From positions 1 through 43,088 of the IMG/VR virus record IMGVR_UViG_3300007076_000003: 43,088 nucleotides of DNA. One strand, written 5' to 3'. Shown piece after piece: positions 13,744-21,770 of this stretch (position 1 is the stretch's first letter; every line of letters begins with the position of its first letter). A program made the position numbers and the translations under genes. The stretch is from a virus. A model generated the notes under the pieces. The model had not been told where the DNA came from. It searched no databases and was given only the letters and a program-made list of their open reading frames with translations.

Positions 13744-14391
13744 CTAGCTCTGGCGAACGGTCTGGATGCCCCAGCCGGTCGTGTCGCTCGCGGAGACGGC
13801 CGTGACCGCCCCGACCGCGACGGTGCCCGTCACGCCGAAGGTCGGCGCGGCACCCGGGACGTCGCTGGACGACTTGAGGTGGATGTCCGCCCCCGAGTTG
13901 TCCGAGGACGCGAGGTCCGGGAAGAGGGCCGCCTCGGTGCACAGGCCGTCGGCGACGAGGGTCGCCGTGTCCATCGACACGACCGTGTACTTGATCCCCG
14001 CGACGTTCGTCGCGGTGCCGGCGCCCGAGTTGGACACCGACGGGACCTGGTCCGAGCGGTCGAGGACGACGAGCCGGAGCGTGGCGCTGGAGCGGGCCGC
14101 CTTGAGCTCACCCGGCCAGCGGTTGTTGATGAGGGCCAGGAGGGCTGTCGCGACGACCGCGGCTGTGTCGCCGTTGATGACGGTGTACTTGACGGAGCGG
14201 CCCTTGTGGGTGAACGTCCAGACGGTGTCCGCGGCGCCCGCGGCGGTGATGACGATCTTGCGCGCGCCCTGGTACGTCGCGGTCACGACGTCGTCGGCGG
14301 CGCCTGCGTTGGTCACGGTGGCCTTGTACTCGGGGTGGACGACGGACTCCGAAGCGACGGAGGGGTAGCGGCGGGACGAAGAAGAGCTCAT
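13744..14391 (-). CDS. Repeat-domain beta-rich protein (probable virion surface protein)
   Basis: 215 residues; no defined enzyme motif. Residues about 46-128 and 132-188 carry two diverged copies of a module with the signature WTF...G...KYTVxxGDTAxxVA, then NSGAGTATNVA, IKYTVVSMDTATLVADGL and D..S..... The same module occurs twice in the 15063-15722 protein and about twice in tail tube B. A decoration or receptor-facing role is inferred. The ATG at 14391 is chosen; an in-frame ATG at 14526 would overlap the metallopeptidase gene and adds only a Pro/Asp-rich extension. Confidence 0.65.
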   Translation of the reverse strand: MSSSSSRRYPSVASESVVHPEYKATVTNAGAADDVVTATYQGARKIVITAAGAADTVWTFTHKGRSVKYTVINGDTAAVVATALLALINNRWPGELKAARSSATLRLVVLDRSDQVPSVSNSGAGTATNVAGIKYTVVSMDTATLVADGLCTEAALFPDLASSDNSGADIHLKSSSDVPGAAPTFGVTGTVAVGAVTAVSASDTTGWGIQTVRQS

Positions 14392-14435
14392 GGTGGTCTC
14401 GGTTTCGGGTGGGGTTGGGTGGACAGTCCCGCCGT

Positions 14436-15062
14436 CTAGGGGCGGCGGGGCAGGCTGAGTGGACCCGTCGTCGACGGGCCCTCCGACGGGGACGGTTCCA
14501 TCGTCGGGGTCTTGGGGTTCGGGCACGGATCACTCCCTTCCGGGGGGGCGAGGGGGAGCGCGAGCTCGTCGGGGGTGTCGACGTTCATCCACACGGCCCG
14601 GTAGGCCCTGGAGAACTCGATGCCCCACTGGGCCCCGTGGCCCCCGCAGTTCGCGACGTACTGCTCGTGGTCCGCGGACGGCGCGAGGGCGTGCGCCCAC
14701 TCGTGGACGAGGGTGTCCGCCAGGACGAAGCCGGTCAGGCTGCGGTCCAGCTGGATCAGGAAGCCCGGGCCCATGTGCCGGGTCACGGCGAGGGCGTGCT
14801 CGGACTCGATCAGGCCGTCGACCCACTGGACGCCGACGGGCCCGTCGGGCTGGACGTGCTCGTGGAGCCGGGCGAGCTCCAGGTTCAGGATCTCCTCCGG
14901 CGTCATCGTGAGCGGGCTCTGCCCGCCCTTGAAGAACCGCAGGTCCTGCCGGGCCGCGTCGGGCCGCGCGCACCCGACGGCGATCGTGAGGACGAGGAGG
15001 GCCCGCGGGGCCCAGCGGGCCCAGGCGAGCGTGAGGCGGTCGAGGGTGCTCTGGGTGTTCAT
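14436..15062 (-). CDS. SprT-like zinc metallopeptidase, predicted lipoprotein
   Basis: 208 residues. A basic N-terminus and hydrophobic segment (ALLVLTIAVGC) end at a lipobox-like AVGC with Cys31, implying export and lipid anchoring. The catalytic motif LVHEWAHAL (118-126) gives HExxH with His120, Glu121 and His124; the third zinc ligand is probably His142 in GGHGAQWGIEF, as in SprT-like proteins. A Pro/Ser-rich tail follows. The ATG directly follows the upstream stop. It may cut a host envelope or phage protein, or serve lysis or exclusion; the genome has no recognisable endolysin, so this is a candidate lysis-related enzyme, though its fold is proteolytic. Confidence 0.75.
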   Translation of the reverse strand: MNTQSTLDRLTLAWARWAPRALLVLTIAVGCARPDAARQDLRFFKGGQSPLTMTPEEILNLELARLHEHVQPDGPVGVQWVDGLIESEHALAVTRHMGPGFLIQLDRSLTGFVLADTLVHEWAHALAPSADHEQYVANCGGHGAQWGIEFSRAYRAVWMNVDTPDELALPLAPPEGSDPCPNPKTPTMEPSPSEGPSTTGPLSLPRRP

Positions 15063-15722
15063 CTAGACGCTCCTGTAGACCTGCTGCAACCCCGGAGTCC
15101 CCGAGGCCGGCGTGGCCGTGCGCGTGACCGCCGGGTCGGCCACGGCGACGTTCGTCGAGGTGCCCGCGCCGTCGTTCGTGACCTCCAGTCGTTGGGCCAG
15201 GTCTACCGGGGTGGCGTAGGTCACGGTGCAGACGGCGCCCGAGCGCGTCGAGGTGACGCCCGCGAGGGCGTCGATGGCCGCGTTCAGGCCCGTGGCGACC
15301 AGGGTGGCCGTGTCGCCCCCCTGGACGGTGTACGTCGCGGTGAGCCCCAGGACGTGCGCGGTCCAGACGACCCCGGTGGCGCCCGGGGCGGTGATCGTGA
15401 GGGTCCTGCCCTCGGTCGCGACCCACGAGGCGGCCCCGAAGTCCGAGTCGAACCCGCAGGTGGCGTCCGCGTCCGTGGTGATCGAGACGGTCGAGCTCGA
15501 CCGCGAGGCCGAGACGCCGTCCAGGGCGTCGATCGCGAGCTTGAGCCCCTCGGCGACCAGGGCGGTCGTGTCCCCGAAGACCGTCGTGTAGGACGCGACC
15601 CGGCCCCCCAGCCGGACGGTCCAGGCGGTCCCCACGGGGCCCGGCGAGGTGACGAGCAGGGCGACGGTCCAGGTGGTGTTCCCGGCGACGTAGTCGCGGG
15701 TGCGGTCGAGGGAGCGGGTCAT
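15063..15722 (-). CDS. Two-copy repeat-domain beta-rich protein (probable virion surface protein)
   Basis: 219 residues with a GGAG ribosome-binding site 5 nt before the ATG. Two copies of one module lie at about residues 30-82 and 108-170. Each has a strand AWTVRLGG or VWTAHVLG, then YTxxxGDTxxLVAxGL, AIDALxGV and SxSR...VxxT. The second copy is very close, even in nucleotides (15298-15335), to the module in tail tube B (28171-28209), suggesting recent duplication. First gene behind the phage-type promoter at 15763-15788, hence likely late and structural. Confidence 0.7.
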   Translation of the reverse strand: MTRSLDRTRDYVAGNTTWTVALLVTSPGPVGTAWTVRLGGRVASYTTVFGDTTALVAEGLKLAIDALDGVSASRSSSTVSITTDADATCGFDSDFGAASWVATEGRTLTITAPGATGVVWTAHVLGLTATYTVQGGDTATLVATGLNAAIDALAGVTSTRSGAVCTVTYATPVDLAQRLEVTNDGAGTSTNVAVADPAVTRTATPASGTPGLQQVYRSV

Positions 15723-15762
15723 GGGGACTCCAGGGGGTCAGGGGGCCCCATAGGGGTCCGGG

Positions 15763-15788
15763 GGGTTCTAGGATGGCACGGTTCTTGC
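15763..15788 (-). promoter_or_regulatory. Phage RNA polymerase promoter candidate, copy 2 (after terminase)
   Basis: Minus-strand GCAAGAACCGTG followed by CCATCCTAGAACCC, identical to the copy at 36586-36611 over the 26-bp core. It lies between the terminase hairpin and the 219-residue gene, giving a leader of about 40 nt. Confidence 0.7.
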
Positions 15789-15796
15789 GTGCCTCT

Positions 15797-15817
15797 GCTG
15801 ATCCTCGTGGGATCAGC
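15797..15817 (-). terminator. Hairpin at the large terminase stop
   Basis: GCTGATCC (15797-15804) and GGATCAGC (15810-15817), an 8-bp stem with a 5-nt loop. The terminase TGA lies within the upstream arm. The phage-type promoter follows within 10 nt, so this separates two transcription units. Confidence 0.55.
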
Positions 15818-17555
15818 TGGGACGGGGGGTGCCGCGGGGCGTCACGAACGTCTTCGGGCGGCGCTGGTTCCGGGTCGCGCGCTCCAGGAAGCCCTCGATC
15901 GCCTCGTCGAAGTGGCGGTCGCGGGTCGCCTTCGAGGCCCTGTCGACGTCCTTCGCCATCGAGTCGGTCCAGAGGCCCACGGCGCCGGCGAGGGCGTCCA
16001 CGCGGTCGTCGTGCTGGAGGCACCCGCGCTCGCGGGTGAGCCGGGTGATCTGGTGCGCGAGCAGGTAGTGGTGCGCGGTCTCCGTCGAGCGACCCGGGGA
16101 GAGGTAGTCGTCCCGCAGGAACACGTCCGGGGCGACCACGATTCGCCTCTGGGCCATCGCCGGTTCGAGCACGTCGAGGATCCGGAGCTCCTTCTGCTTC
16201 GTGACCTTCACCGACTCGATCGCGACGGGGTAGCCGAGCTTCTGGACGTGCGGGAGGAGGAGCTTCTCGAACATCCCGTCGCCGAAGTTGGCCTCGACGA
16301 CGATGCGGTTCACCTTGTTCCGGAGGGCGGCGCCGGCGATCACGGACATGACCGCGTCCGAGTAGCCCCCTTCGAGGCCGACGCACTCGGGGATGTAGAC
16401 CTGCCCGTTCAGCTGCTTCGAGACGCAGTACGCCGTCTCGTCCTTGCCGGTGCCGGACGGGTCGACGTACATGGCCGAGCCCTGCCACGGGACCCACAGG
16501 CACTTGTCGGGCAGGACGCCCCCGAAGAAGCGGTCCCCGTTCAGGCCGTAGCACGGGACGTCCCGGCGCTCGCTACCCGGCGCGTTCGAGTAGATGATGC
16601 GCTCGGGCCCGACCTCGTCGGGGAAGTCGAGCAGGATCAGGCTGGACAGGCGGAGAGGGTAGCGCCCGACGTCCGCGAGGGACGTGTCGAGCATGTACTG
16701 GAGCGCGAAGCCCGTCGGGCCGTAGAGGGCCCGCTTCTCCTCGATGACGAGGGGGCCGAACCGGGTCGGGTCGGTCGGCTCACCGGGGAGCGCGCGCCCC
16801 TCGTCGAGGGCCTTCGCGAGCGAGGGCGCGAGCCGGCCGCCGAGGGCCGCCCGCTGCTTCGGGGTCGGGTACATGACCGGCCACACGACGACCTCGTAGT
16901 GCCGCTTGTCGACCAGGGTGTTGTAGAGGGACTGCTCGGTCTGCGGGGTCCCGAGGTAGACCGTGCGGCCGCCGGGCTTGAGGATGGCGCCGAACTCGCG
17001 TGACTGGAGCTCGACGAGCTCGCGCCCGCCGGGGGTGAGCGAGTTGTTCGAGGTCTCGACGTCGTCAGGGATGATGAGGTCCGCGCGGTACCCGTTCAGC
17101 TGGGAGGTGATCCCGACGCTCGACACGGACGCGTCCTTGCTCGCGGGCGCCAGGCGCACGTCGAAGAGGGACTTGCCGTGGCGGGACCGGCCGTTGCTCG
17201 TGAGCTCCTTGAGCCCCGGCACGGCCTCCTCAATCTGGCCGGTGATGAAGGTCGAGACGTTGTCCGCGAACCCCTTGGACGCGGAGACGATCAGGATGTT
17301 CTTGGTCTGGTCCCACCCCAGAGTCCAGGTGACGTACGTCGCCGTGATCCACGTCTTCGCGACCCCGCGGAACCCCTCGATGACGAGGTGCGTCGGGCCG
17401 TGCTGGAGGAACCAGGCCATCTCGTTCTGGACCGGCGTCGGCGCGGGGTGCTTGAGCGCCTTCCACACGTAGGCCAGGTAGTTCCGGAAGTCCTTGAAGC
17501 CCGGGTTGTCCTTGAAGAGGGAGATCGTCGTCTCGGTCTCGACGGGCCAGCGCAC
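15813..17555 (-). CDS. Terminase large subunit (T7 gp19-like)
   Basis: 580 residues (T7 gp19 is 586) from a GTG sharing a base with the small-terminase stop (TAGTG). This is the ATP-driven packaging motor and nuclease. The Walker A-like GFRGVAKT is at 61-68, the Walker B-like region is LIIPDDVE, and the nuclease domain is marked by MYVDPSGTGKDE, IVVEANFGDG and HDDRVDALAGAV with metal-binding Asp residues. The longer in-frame extension upstream lies in the small terminase gene and is rejected. Confidence 0.93.
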   Translation of the reverse strand: MRWPVETETTISLFKDNPGFKDFRNYLAYVWKALKHPAPTPVQNEMAWFLQHGPTHLVIEGFRGVAKTWITATYVTWTLGWDQTKNILIVSASKGFADNVSTFITGQIEEAVPGLKELTSNGRSRHGKSLFDVRLAPASKDASVSSVGITSQLNGYRADLIIPDDVETSNNSLTPGGRELVELQSREFGAILKPGGRTVYLGTPQTEQSLYNTLVDKRHYEVVVWPVMYPTPKQRAALGGRLAPSLAKALDEGRALPGEPTDPTRFGPLVIEEKRALYGPTGFALQYMLDTSLADVGRYPLRLSSLILLDFPDEVGPERIIYSNAPGSERRDVPCYGLNGDRFFGGVLPDKCLWVPWQGSAMYVDPSGTGKDETAYCVSKQLNGQVYIPECVGLEGGYSDAVMSVIAGAALRNKVNRIVVEANFGDGMFEKLLLPHVQKLGYPVAIESVKVTKQKELRILDVLEPAMAQRRIVVAPDVFLRDDYLSPGRSTETAHHYLLAHQITRLTRERGCLQHDDRVDALAGAVGLWTDSMAKDVDRASKATRDRHFDEAIEGFLERATRNQRRPKTFVTPRGTPRPS

Positions 17556-17833
17556 TACGACACCTGCTTCGCGGGACGGTCGATGTTCGCCTCGGGGTCG
17601 CCGGCGCCGAAGGGCATGTCGTCGACGAGCGACCGCAGGGGGGTCTTCGGTCGAACGCCGTCCGTGATCCCGTTGTCCACGAGGAACTTCCGGATCGCTT
17701 CGAGCTCCTGGACGGTCGCGGGCACGCGCCCACAGTGGGCGCACGCGCCCTTCGTCAGGCGGGCGTGGAACTCCGCGGCGAGCCGCTCGTGCAGGTCCGC
17801 GAAGACGTCGAGGTCGTCGGGCTTCTGGGTCAT
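17555..17833 (-). CDS. Terminase small subunit (T7 gp18-like)
   Basis: 92 residues (T7 gp18 is 89), directly before the large subunit and directly after the last internal virion protein. It has a helix (FADLHERLAAEFHARL), a CAHCG pair and ELEAIRKFLVDNGIT, which is typical of podophage small terminases. It recognises phage DNA for packaging. Assigned from position, size and the last motif. Confidence 0.75.
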   Translation of the reverse strand: MTQKPDDLDVFADLHERLAAEFHARLTKGACAHCGRVPATVQELEAIRKFLVDNGITDGVRPKTPLRSLVDDMPFGAGDPEANIDRPAKQVS

Positions 17834-17834
17834 G

Positions 17835-20800
17835 TTACTGCTCCGCGATGACCGGGAGGATGCTCGGTTCGAGCCCGTACCGGAGACGCTGTCGGTTGTT
17901 CACGAAGGTCTGGTTGTACTGCCGCAGCTTCGGGTTCTCCTTCTGGAGTTGCTCGAACGCGGCGGCGCGGTAGTCGTGGAGGACGGCGTTGATCCGGTCC
18001 GCGCGCGGGGACAGTTTCTTGTCCACGATGTCCGGCTCCAGCGCCTGGTACTGCCGGGACCCGATGAGGCGGCGGAGCTTCTCGCGGAGCGTGTCCCCGC
18101 CGAGGCGCACCGTGCCCGTGAGCTCGCCCCAGCGGTCGTAGGCGTTCGTCGAGCCGGCCGGGACCTGCGTCAGGTCTTGCCCGTTGACGGTCTTCGAGAG
18201 CGGGGAGAAGGGGTACGCGAGTCGGCCGAGCTCGCTCGTGACGACGTCGTCCGAGGTCTGCTTGAAGGCGACCGGGAGCAGGAAGTCCGCCCACCGGTTC
18301 ACGTTCGAGCCGACGGCGGTCGTGCGCTGGATCGGTTCCCCGATGAGGTTGCGCTGCGGCGGGAGGGCCGTCGACAGGCCGGGGATGCGCGCGCGCACGG
18401 CGTCGACCATGCCGCCGATCTCCCGGGTGTAGTCGTCGCCCGCGGGTCCGACGGCGGCGTTCAGGGTGTTCGGGACGAAGGAGCCGGCGAAGGACTGGAG
18501 GTAGTTCCCCATGTTCTTGTCCGGGTCGGTCAGGACCTCCGTGATCTTCTGGATCCCGGTGAGGTACGACTTCTGCGTGATGTTGTTCGCGAACGCGATC
18601 CCGAGGCCGTGCATCAGACTCTTCGCGAACGGCTGGTCCTCCTCGTGCATGTGCCGGATCGTGTCCATGACGTCGGCGGCGGCGCCGAACATCGTGGCGA
18701 CCGGGTCGAGGCGGGAGAACTGGACGTGCCCGGCGCTCGTCTTCACGGCGTAGGGGAGGTTACCGGCGGCGAGCCACGCCTTGCGCTCGTTCGGGTCCTC
18801 GGGCCCGCGGCCGGTGATGAGGCCGTTGTACGCCGCGGTGGCCGCGAGCGTCGCGAGGCCCGCGCCCGTCGCCAGGCGCCCGACGGCGTTCGCCTTCTGC
18901 TCGGGGTCGCCGGAGAGCATTTCACGGAGGAAGCGGTTCTTCGTGACGGCGATCGTGCCGTCGCGGTTCACGGCGCCCGTCTCGAAGATCCCGTGGTCCT
19001 TGCCGACCATGTAGCTCGCGAGCCCGTAGGCGTCGAGGCGCTGGCCGGTCCACTTGAGCAGGTTGATCGGCGTGTTGATGAAGGGCATGATCGCCGTCAT
19101 CATCGGGTGCTGGGCCGACATGCGCTGGAGGAACCAGGAGATCGAGTTGGGCTCGGCGGGCGTCGTGAAGTTCCGGTCGCGCGCGTAGGAGATCGCCCGC
19201 TCGACGAGGCCCTGGTCGTTCACCGGGAAGAGCGTGTTGATCCGTCGCCCGGCGTAGTCGGCGATCTGCTTCGGGTCGGTGAGCCCGTGCGCGGCCGCCT
19301 CTTCGTAGGCCTGCTGCGTCACGGCCTCGACGGTCTTGAACTGGTGCCCGGTCGTGATCTGGTCCATCCGGCCGGCGATGTAGGCGTCGTGCTCGGCGAT
19401 CGGGATGCCCTTCGACAGGGCCTCCTCGCGGAGCCAGGACTTCGCGTAGGTCCGGGCGTTGATCTGCGTGATGACCTGGTCCGACCGGCCGAGGATCTTC
19501 GTCGGCAGGCGGAGGGCGTTCGCGAGGAAGTCGACGACCTTCCCGCCGACGCTGTTCGGGTCCATGCCGAGGTTCTGGGCGGTGATCGCGGCCTGGCGCT
19601 GCGCCGGGTCAAGCAGGGCGTTGCCCGTTCCGCGGATCGCCATGTCCTGCTCGGTCGCGAGCTTCCCGAGCTTGAGGAGGTCCGGGATCGAGTGCGCGTT
19701 CTCGGTGGCCTGGGCCATCGCGGCGCGCATGACCGGCTCCTGGGCCGCGGCCTCGATCGCGTTCCCGCGGAGGCCGTTGTACCCCTTCACCAGCTGCGAG
19801 CCCATCATCTTCTCGTAGGGCCCGTAGATGCTGTTGCCCGTCTGGGACAGGATGTTCGTGAGGATCGTCTTCGGGGAGCCGAGGAGCGCGGAGATCCAGA
19901 ACTCCTTCGTCATCGCGGCGACCTTCGCGGCCGCCGTCATCCGGGCGAGCTTCGACAGCGCGGCCGTGTTCCCGTCGGCGTAGGCGAGCTTCATCTTCGC
20001 CATCTGGCCCATGAGGAAGTCCCGCCCGCCGAGGGCGTTGACCTGGGCCGCGAGGGCCTTCGGGTTCGAGGCGAGCGCCGCGTCGAACTCAGGGAGCCGG
20101 TTCGCCATCCCGCCGGCCTCGGAGGCCTTCGCGAGGAAGTCCCCCATCGACAGACCGGTGGTGATGTCCTGGGCGCCACGGAGCGCGCGGCCGAGCTCGG
20201 AGTACATGCCCTGCACGCCGAGTTGGAGGGCCGCGTGGTACCGGAGGTTGTAGTCCGCGCGCACGAGCTCCAGGTCGAGGTTGCCGGTCACGCCCGGCGC
20301 CTTGTCGAACAGCTGCTGGACGTACCCGAGGTGGTCGACGTTCTTCCGCGCGACGATGTCGAGCAGGGTCTTGCTGGCCCGGGCGGTCGCGCCGAGCTCG
20401 GCGATCTGGTCGACGCCGGCGTGCACGCGGCGGAGCATCGCCTCCTGGACGCGCTCGGGCGTCTGCCCGACGATCTCACCGACCTGCTGGAAGGCCTCCT
20501 GGTTCATCTTCGCGATCGTGTGCGGATCGAGGGCGGAGAAGTCCTTCCGGATCGCCGGGAGGATCGCCTCGCTCATGGCCGACAGGAGGACCGGCACGCC
20601 GTCCTTGTTCTTGAACGCCGTGAGGTTGATGTCCCGCTCGCTGATGCCCGCGAGGAGCTTGTCGGTCTCCGGGGTCGTGCGGACGTTCGGGCCGAACTCG
20701 GCGCCCTCGGGGGTGAAGAGGTGGGGCGCGGCGGCCTCCTTCTCACCCATGCGGGCGACCAGGCCCTTCACGGCGTCCTCGTCGAACCCGAGGGTCCGGA

Positions 20801-21770
20801 GGCCCCAGTTCTGGCGCTCGGCCGGGCTCGCGTCGATCGGCGGGGCGCCCAGGGGCTTCTGCTCGACCGGCGGGCCCTCCTCGACCTTCGGGGCGCCCTC
20901 GGGGACCTTCGGGGCCCGCTGGACCGGCACGGCCGGGTCGGCGCCCGGGAGGTCGGCGGTGGCCTCGCCGGCGGTGGCGGCCGGGGATCCCGTGGTGGAC
21001 GGGGGCCCGAGGGTGTCCGGGGGGGTGGCGGGCGTGCCCTCATCGAGGCCCTTGAGGCCGCGCTGGATCCCGTCGTTGTGCTCGGCGCCCGCCTTCGCGA
21101 CGTCCTCGGCGACGGCCCCGTCGGCCTTCGCGGCGGCTTGCTTGGCCTTGTAGGCCTTGAGGCCGTAGAAGAGGGGCTCGATCGCGGCCGCGAGACCCGC
21201 CTGCTCCAGGCCGTTCTTGAGGCGGCCCCAGAGCTCCGAGTCCGACTCGTCCGACTTGAGGAAGGCGGTGATCGGGTTCTGGAGGGCGGGCACGGACTGG
21301 ATCAGGTCCGAGAGGCGCTTGTCGTGCCCCTCGAACGCGGTGAACGCCGTGATGCCCGCGCCGGCCGCGGCACGCCCGACGTTCGCCAGGAGGCCCGCGC
21401 CCTCGCCGAGCTCGGGAAGTAGGCCGGCGAAGCTGCCGACCCCGCCGAGCGGGAGGAAGCCGACGGAGAACTGGGCGATGCCTTCGAGGGCCGACCCGAG
21501 GAACGTGTGCGAGTGGCCGAGCGGGCTCTCCCAGTCGGGGAGCGCGTCGCCCGTCAGAGTGTCCGCGAGTCCGTAGACCCCGTGCACGGCGTCGACCGCC
21601 CCGCGGAACGGCGCGGCCGCGATGTCGCCCAGGTCGAACCAGGACCCGTCGTTCGCCGCCTTCGCGGCGGAGTCGATGGGCCCGCGGTACTGCTGGTTCC
21701 GCTGGAGTCCGCCCTCGATCGAGAAGTCGAGCGGGGTCGGCGTCGGTTCGGGGAGGAGGCTATCGGGCAA
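17835..21770 (-). CDS. Internal virion protein D-like (T7 gp16 position), large ejection protein
   Basis: 1311 residues (T7 gp16 is 1318). The start is a TTG at 21770 with GGAG 8 nt upstream, overlapping the previous stop by 11 nt; no nearby ATG fits. It is expected to be ejected with the DNA and help build the channel across the host envelope. No lytic transglycosylase domain is visible at the N-terminus, unlike T7 gp16. Instead there are Gly/Ala/Leu-rich hydrophobic stretches (about 85-140 and in the carboxyl half), a Pro-rich linker (about 250-330), and long helices. Assigned by size and order. Confidence 0.8.
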   Translation of the reverse strand: MPDSLLPEPTPTPLDFSIEGGLQRNQQYRGPIDSAAKAANDGSWFDLGDIAAAPFRGAVDAVHGVYGLADTLTGDALPDWESPLGHSHTFLGSALEGIAQFSVGFLPLGGVGSFAGLLPELGEGAGLLANVGRAAAGAGITAFTAFEGHDKRLSDLIQSVPALQNPITAFLKSDESDSELWGRLKNGLEQAGLAAAIEPLFYGLKAYKAKQAAAKADGAVAEDVAKAGAEHNDGIQRGLKGLDEGTPATPPDTLGPPSTTGSPAATAGEATADLPGADPAVPVQRAPKVPEGAPKVEEGPPVEQKPLGAPPIDASPAERQNWGLRTLGFDEDAVKGLVARMGEKEAAAPHLFTPEGAEFGPNVRTTPETDKLLAGISERDINLTAFKNKDGVPVLLSAMSEAILPAIRKDFSALDPHTIAKMNQEAFQQVGEIVGQTPERVQEAMLRRVHAGVDQIAELGATARASKTLLDIVARKNVDHLGYVQQLFDKAPGVTGNLDLELVRADYNLRYHAALQLGVQGMYSELGRALRGAQDITTGLSMGDFLAKASEAGGMANRLPEFDAALASNPKALAAQVNALGGRDFLMGQMAKMKLAYADGNTAALSKLARMTAAAKVAAMTKEFWISALLGSPKTILTNILSQTGNSIYGPYEKMMGSQLVKGYNGLRGNAIEAAAQEPVMRAAMAQATENAHSIPDLLKLGKLATEQDMAIRGTGNALLDPAQRQAAITAQNLGMDPNSVGGKVVDFLANALRLPTKILGRSDQVITQINARTYAKSWLREEALSKGIPIAEHDAYIAGRMDQITTGHQFKTVEAVTQQAYEEAAAHGLTDPKQIADYAGRRINTLFPVNDQGLVERAISYARDRNFTTPAEPNSISWFLQRMSAQHPMMTAIMPFINTPINLLKWTGQRLDAYGLASYMVGKDHGIFETGAVNRDGTIAVTKNRFLREMLSGDPEQKANAVGRLATGAGLATLAATAAYNGLITGRGPEDPNERKAWLAAGNLPYAVKTSAGHVQFSRLDPVATMFGAAADVMDTIRHMHEEDQPFAKSLMHGLGIAFANNITQKSYLTGIQKITEVLTDPDKNMGNYLQSFAGSFVPNTLNAAVGPAGDDYTREIGGMVDAVRARIPGLSTALPPQRNLIGEPIQRTTAVGSNVNRWADFLLPVAFKQTSDDVVTSELGRLAYPFSPLSKTVNGQDLTQVPAGSTNAYDRWGELTGTVRLGGDTLREKLRRLIGSRQYQALEPDIVDKKLSPRADRINAVLHDYRAAAFEQLQKENPKLRQYNQTFVNNRQRLRYGLEPSILPVIAEQ

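Noticed and set aside
13744-14526. Longer version of the repeat-domain protein from the ATG at 14526
   Set aside because: It would overlap about 90 nt of the metallopeptidase gene and adds only a Pro/Asp-rich stretch; the start at 14391 retains the whole domain. Not excluded.
15063-15722. Reading the YTVxxGDT motif as a LysM peptidoglycan-binding domain
   Set aside because: LysM also begins with YTVxxGDT, but here it is preceded by a W-T-V strand and followed by LVAxGLxxAIxAL and a beta strand, not by the LysM helix and NP/N-x-I loop.
17178-21422. Open frame of 1414 codons on the plus strand
   Set aside because: It mirrors the gp16-like gene in antisense. High G+C makes the opposite strand free of stops; the product is Arg/Gly/Leu/Val-rich with no domain.
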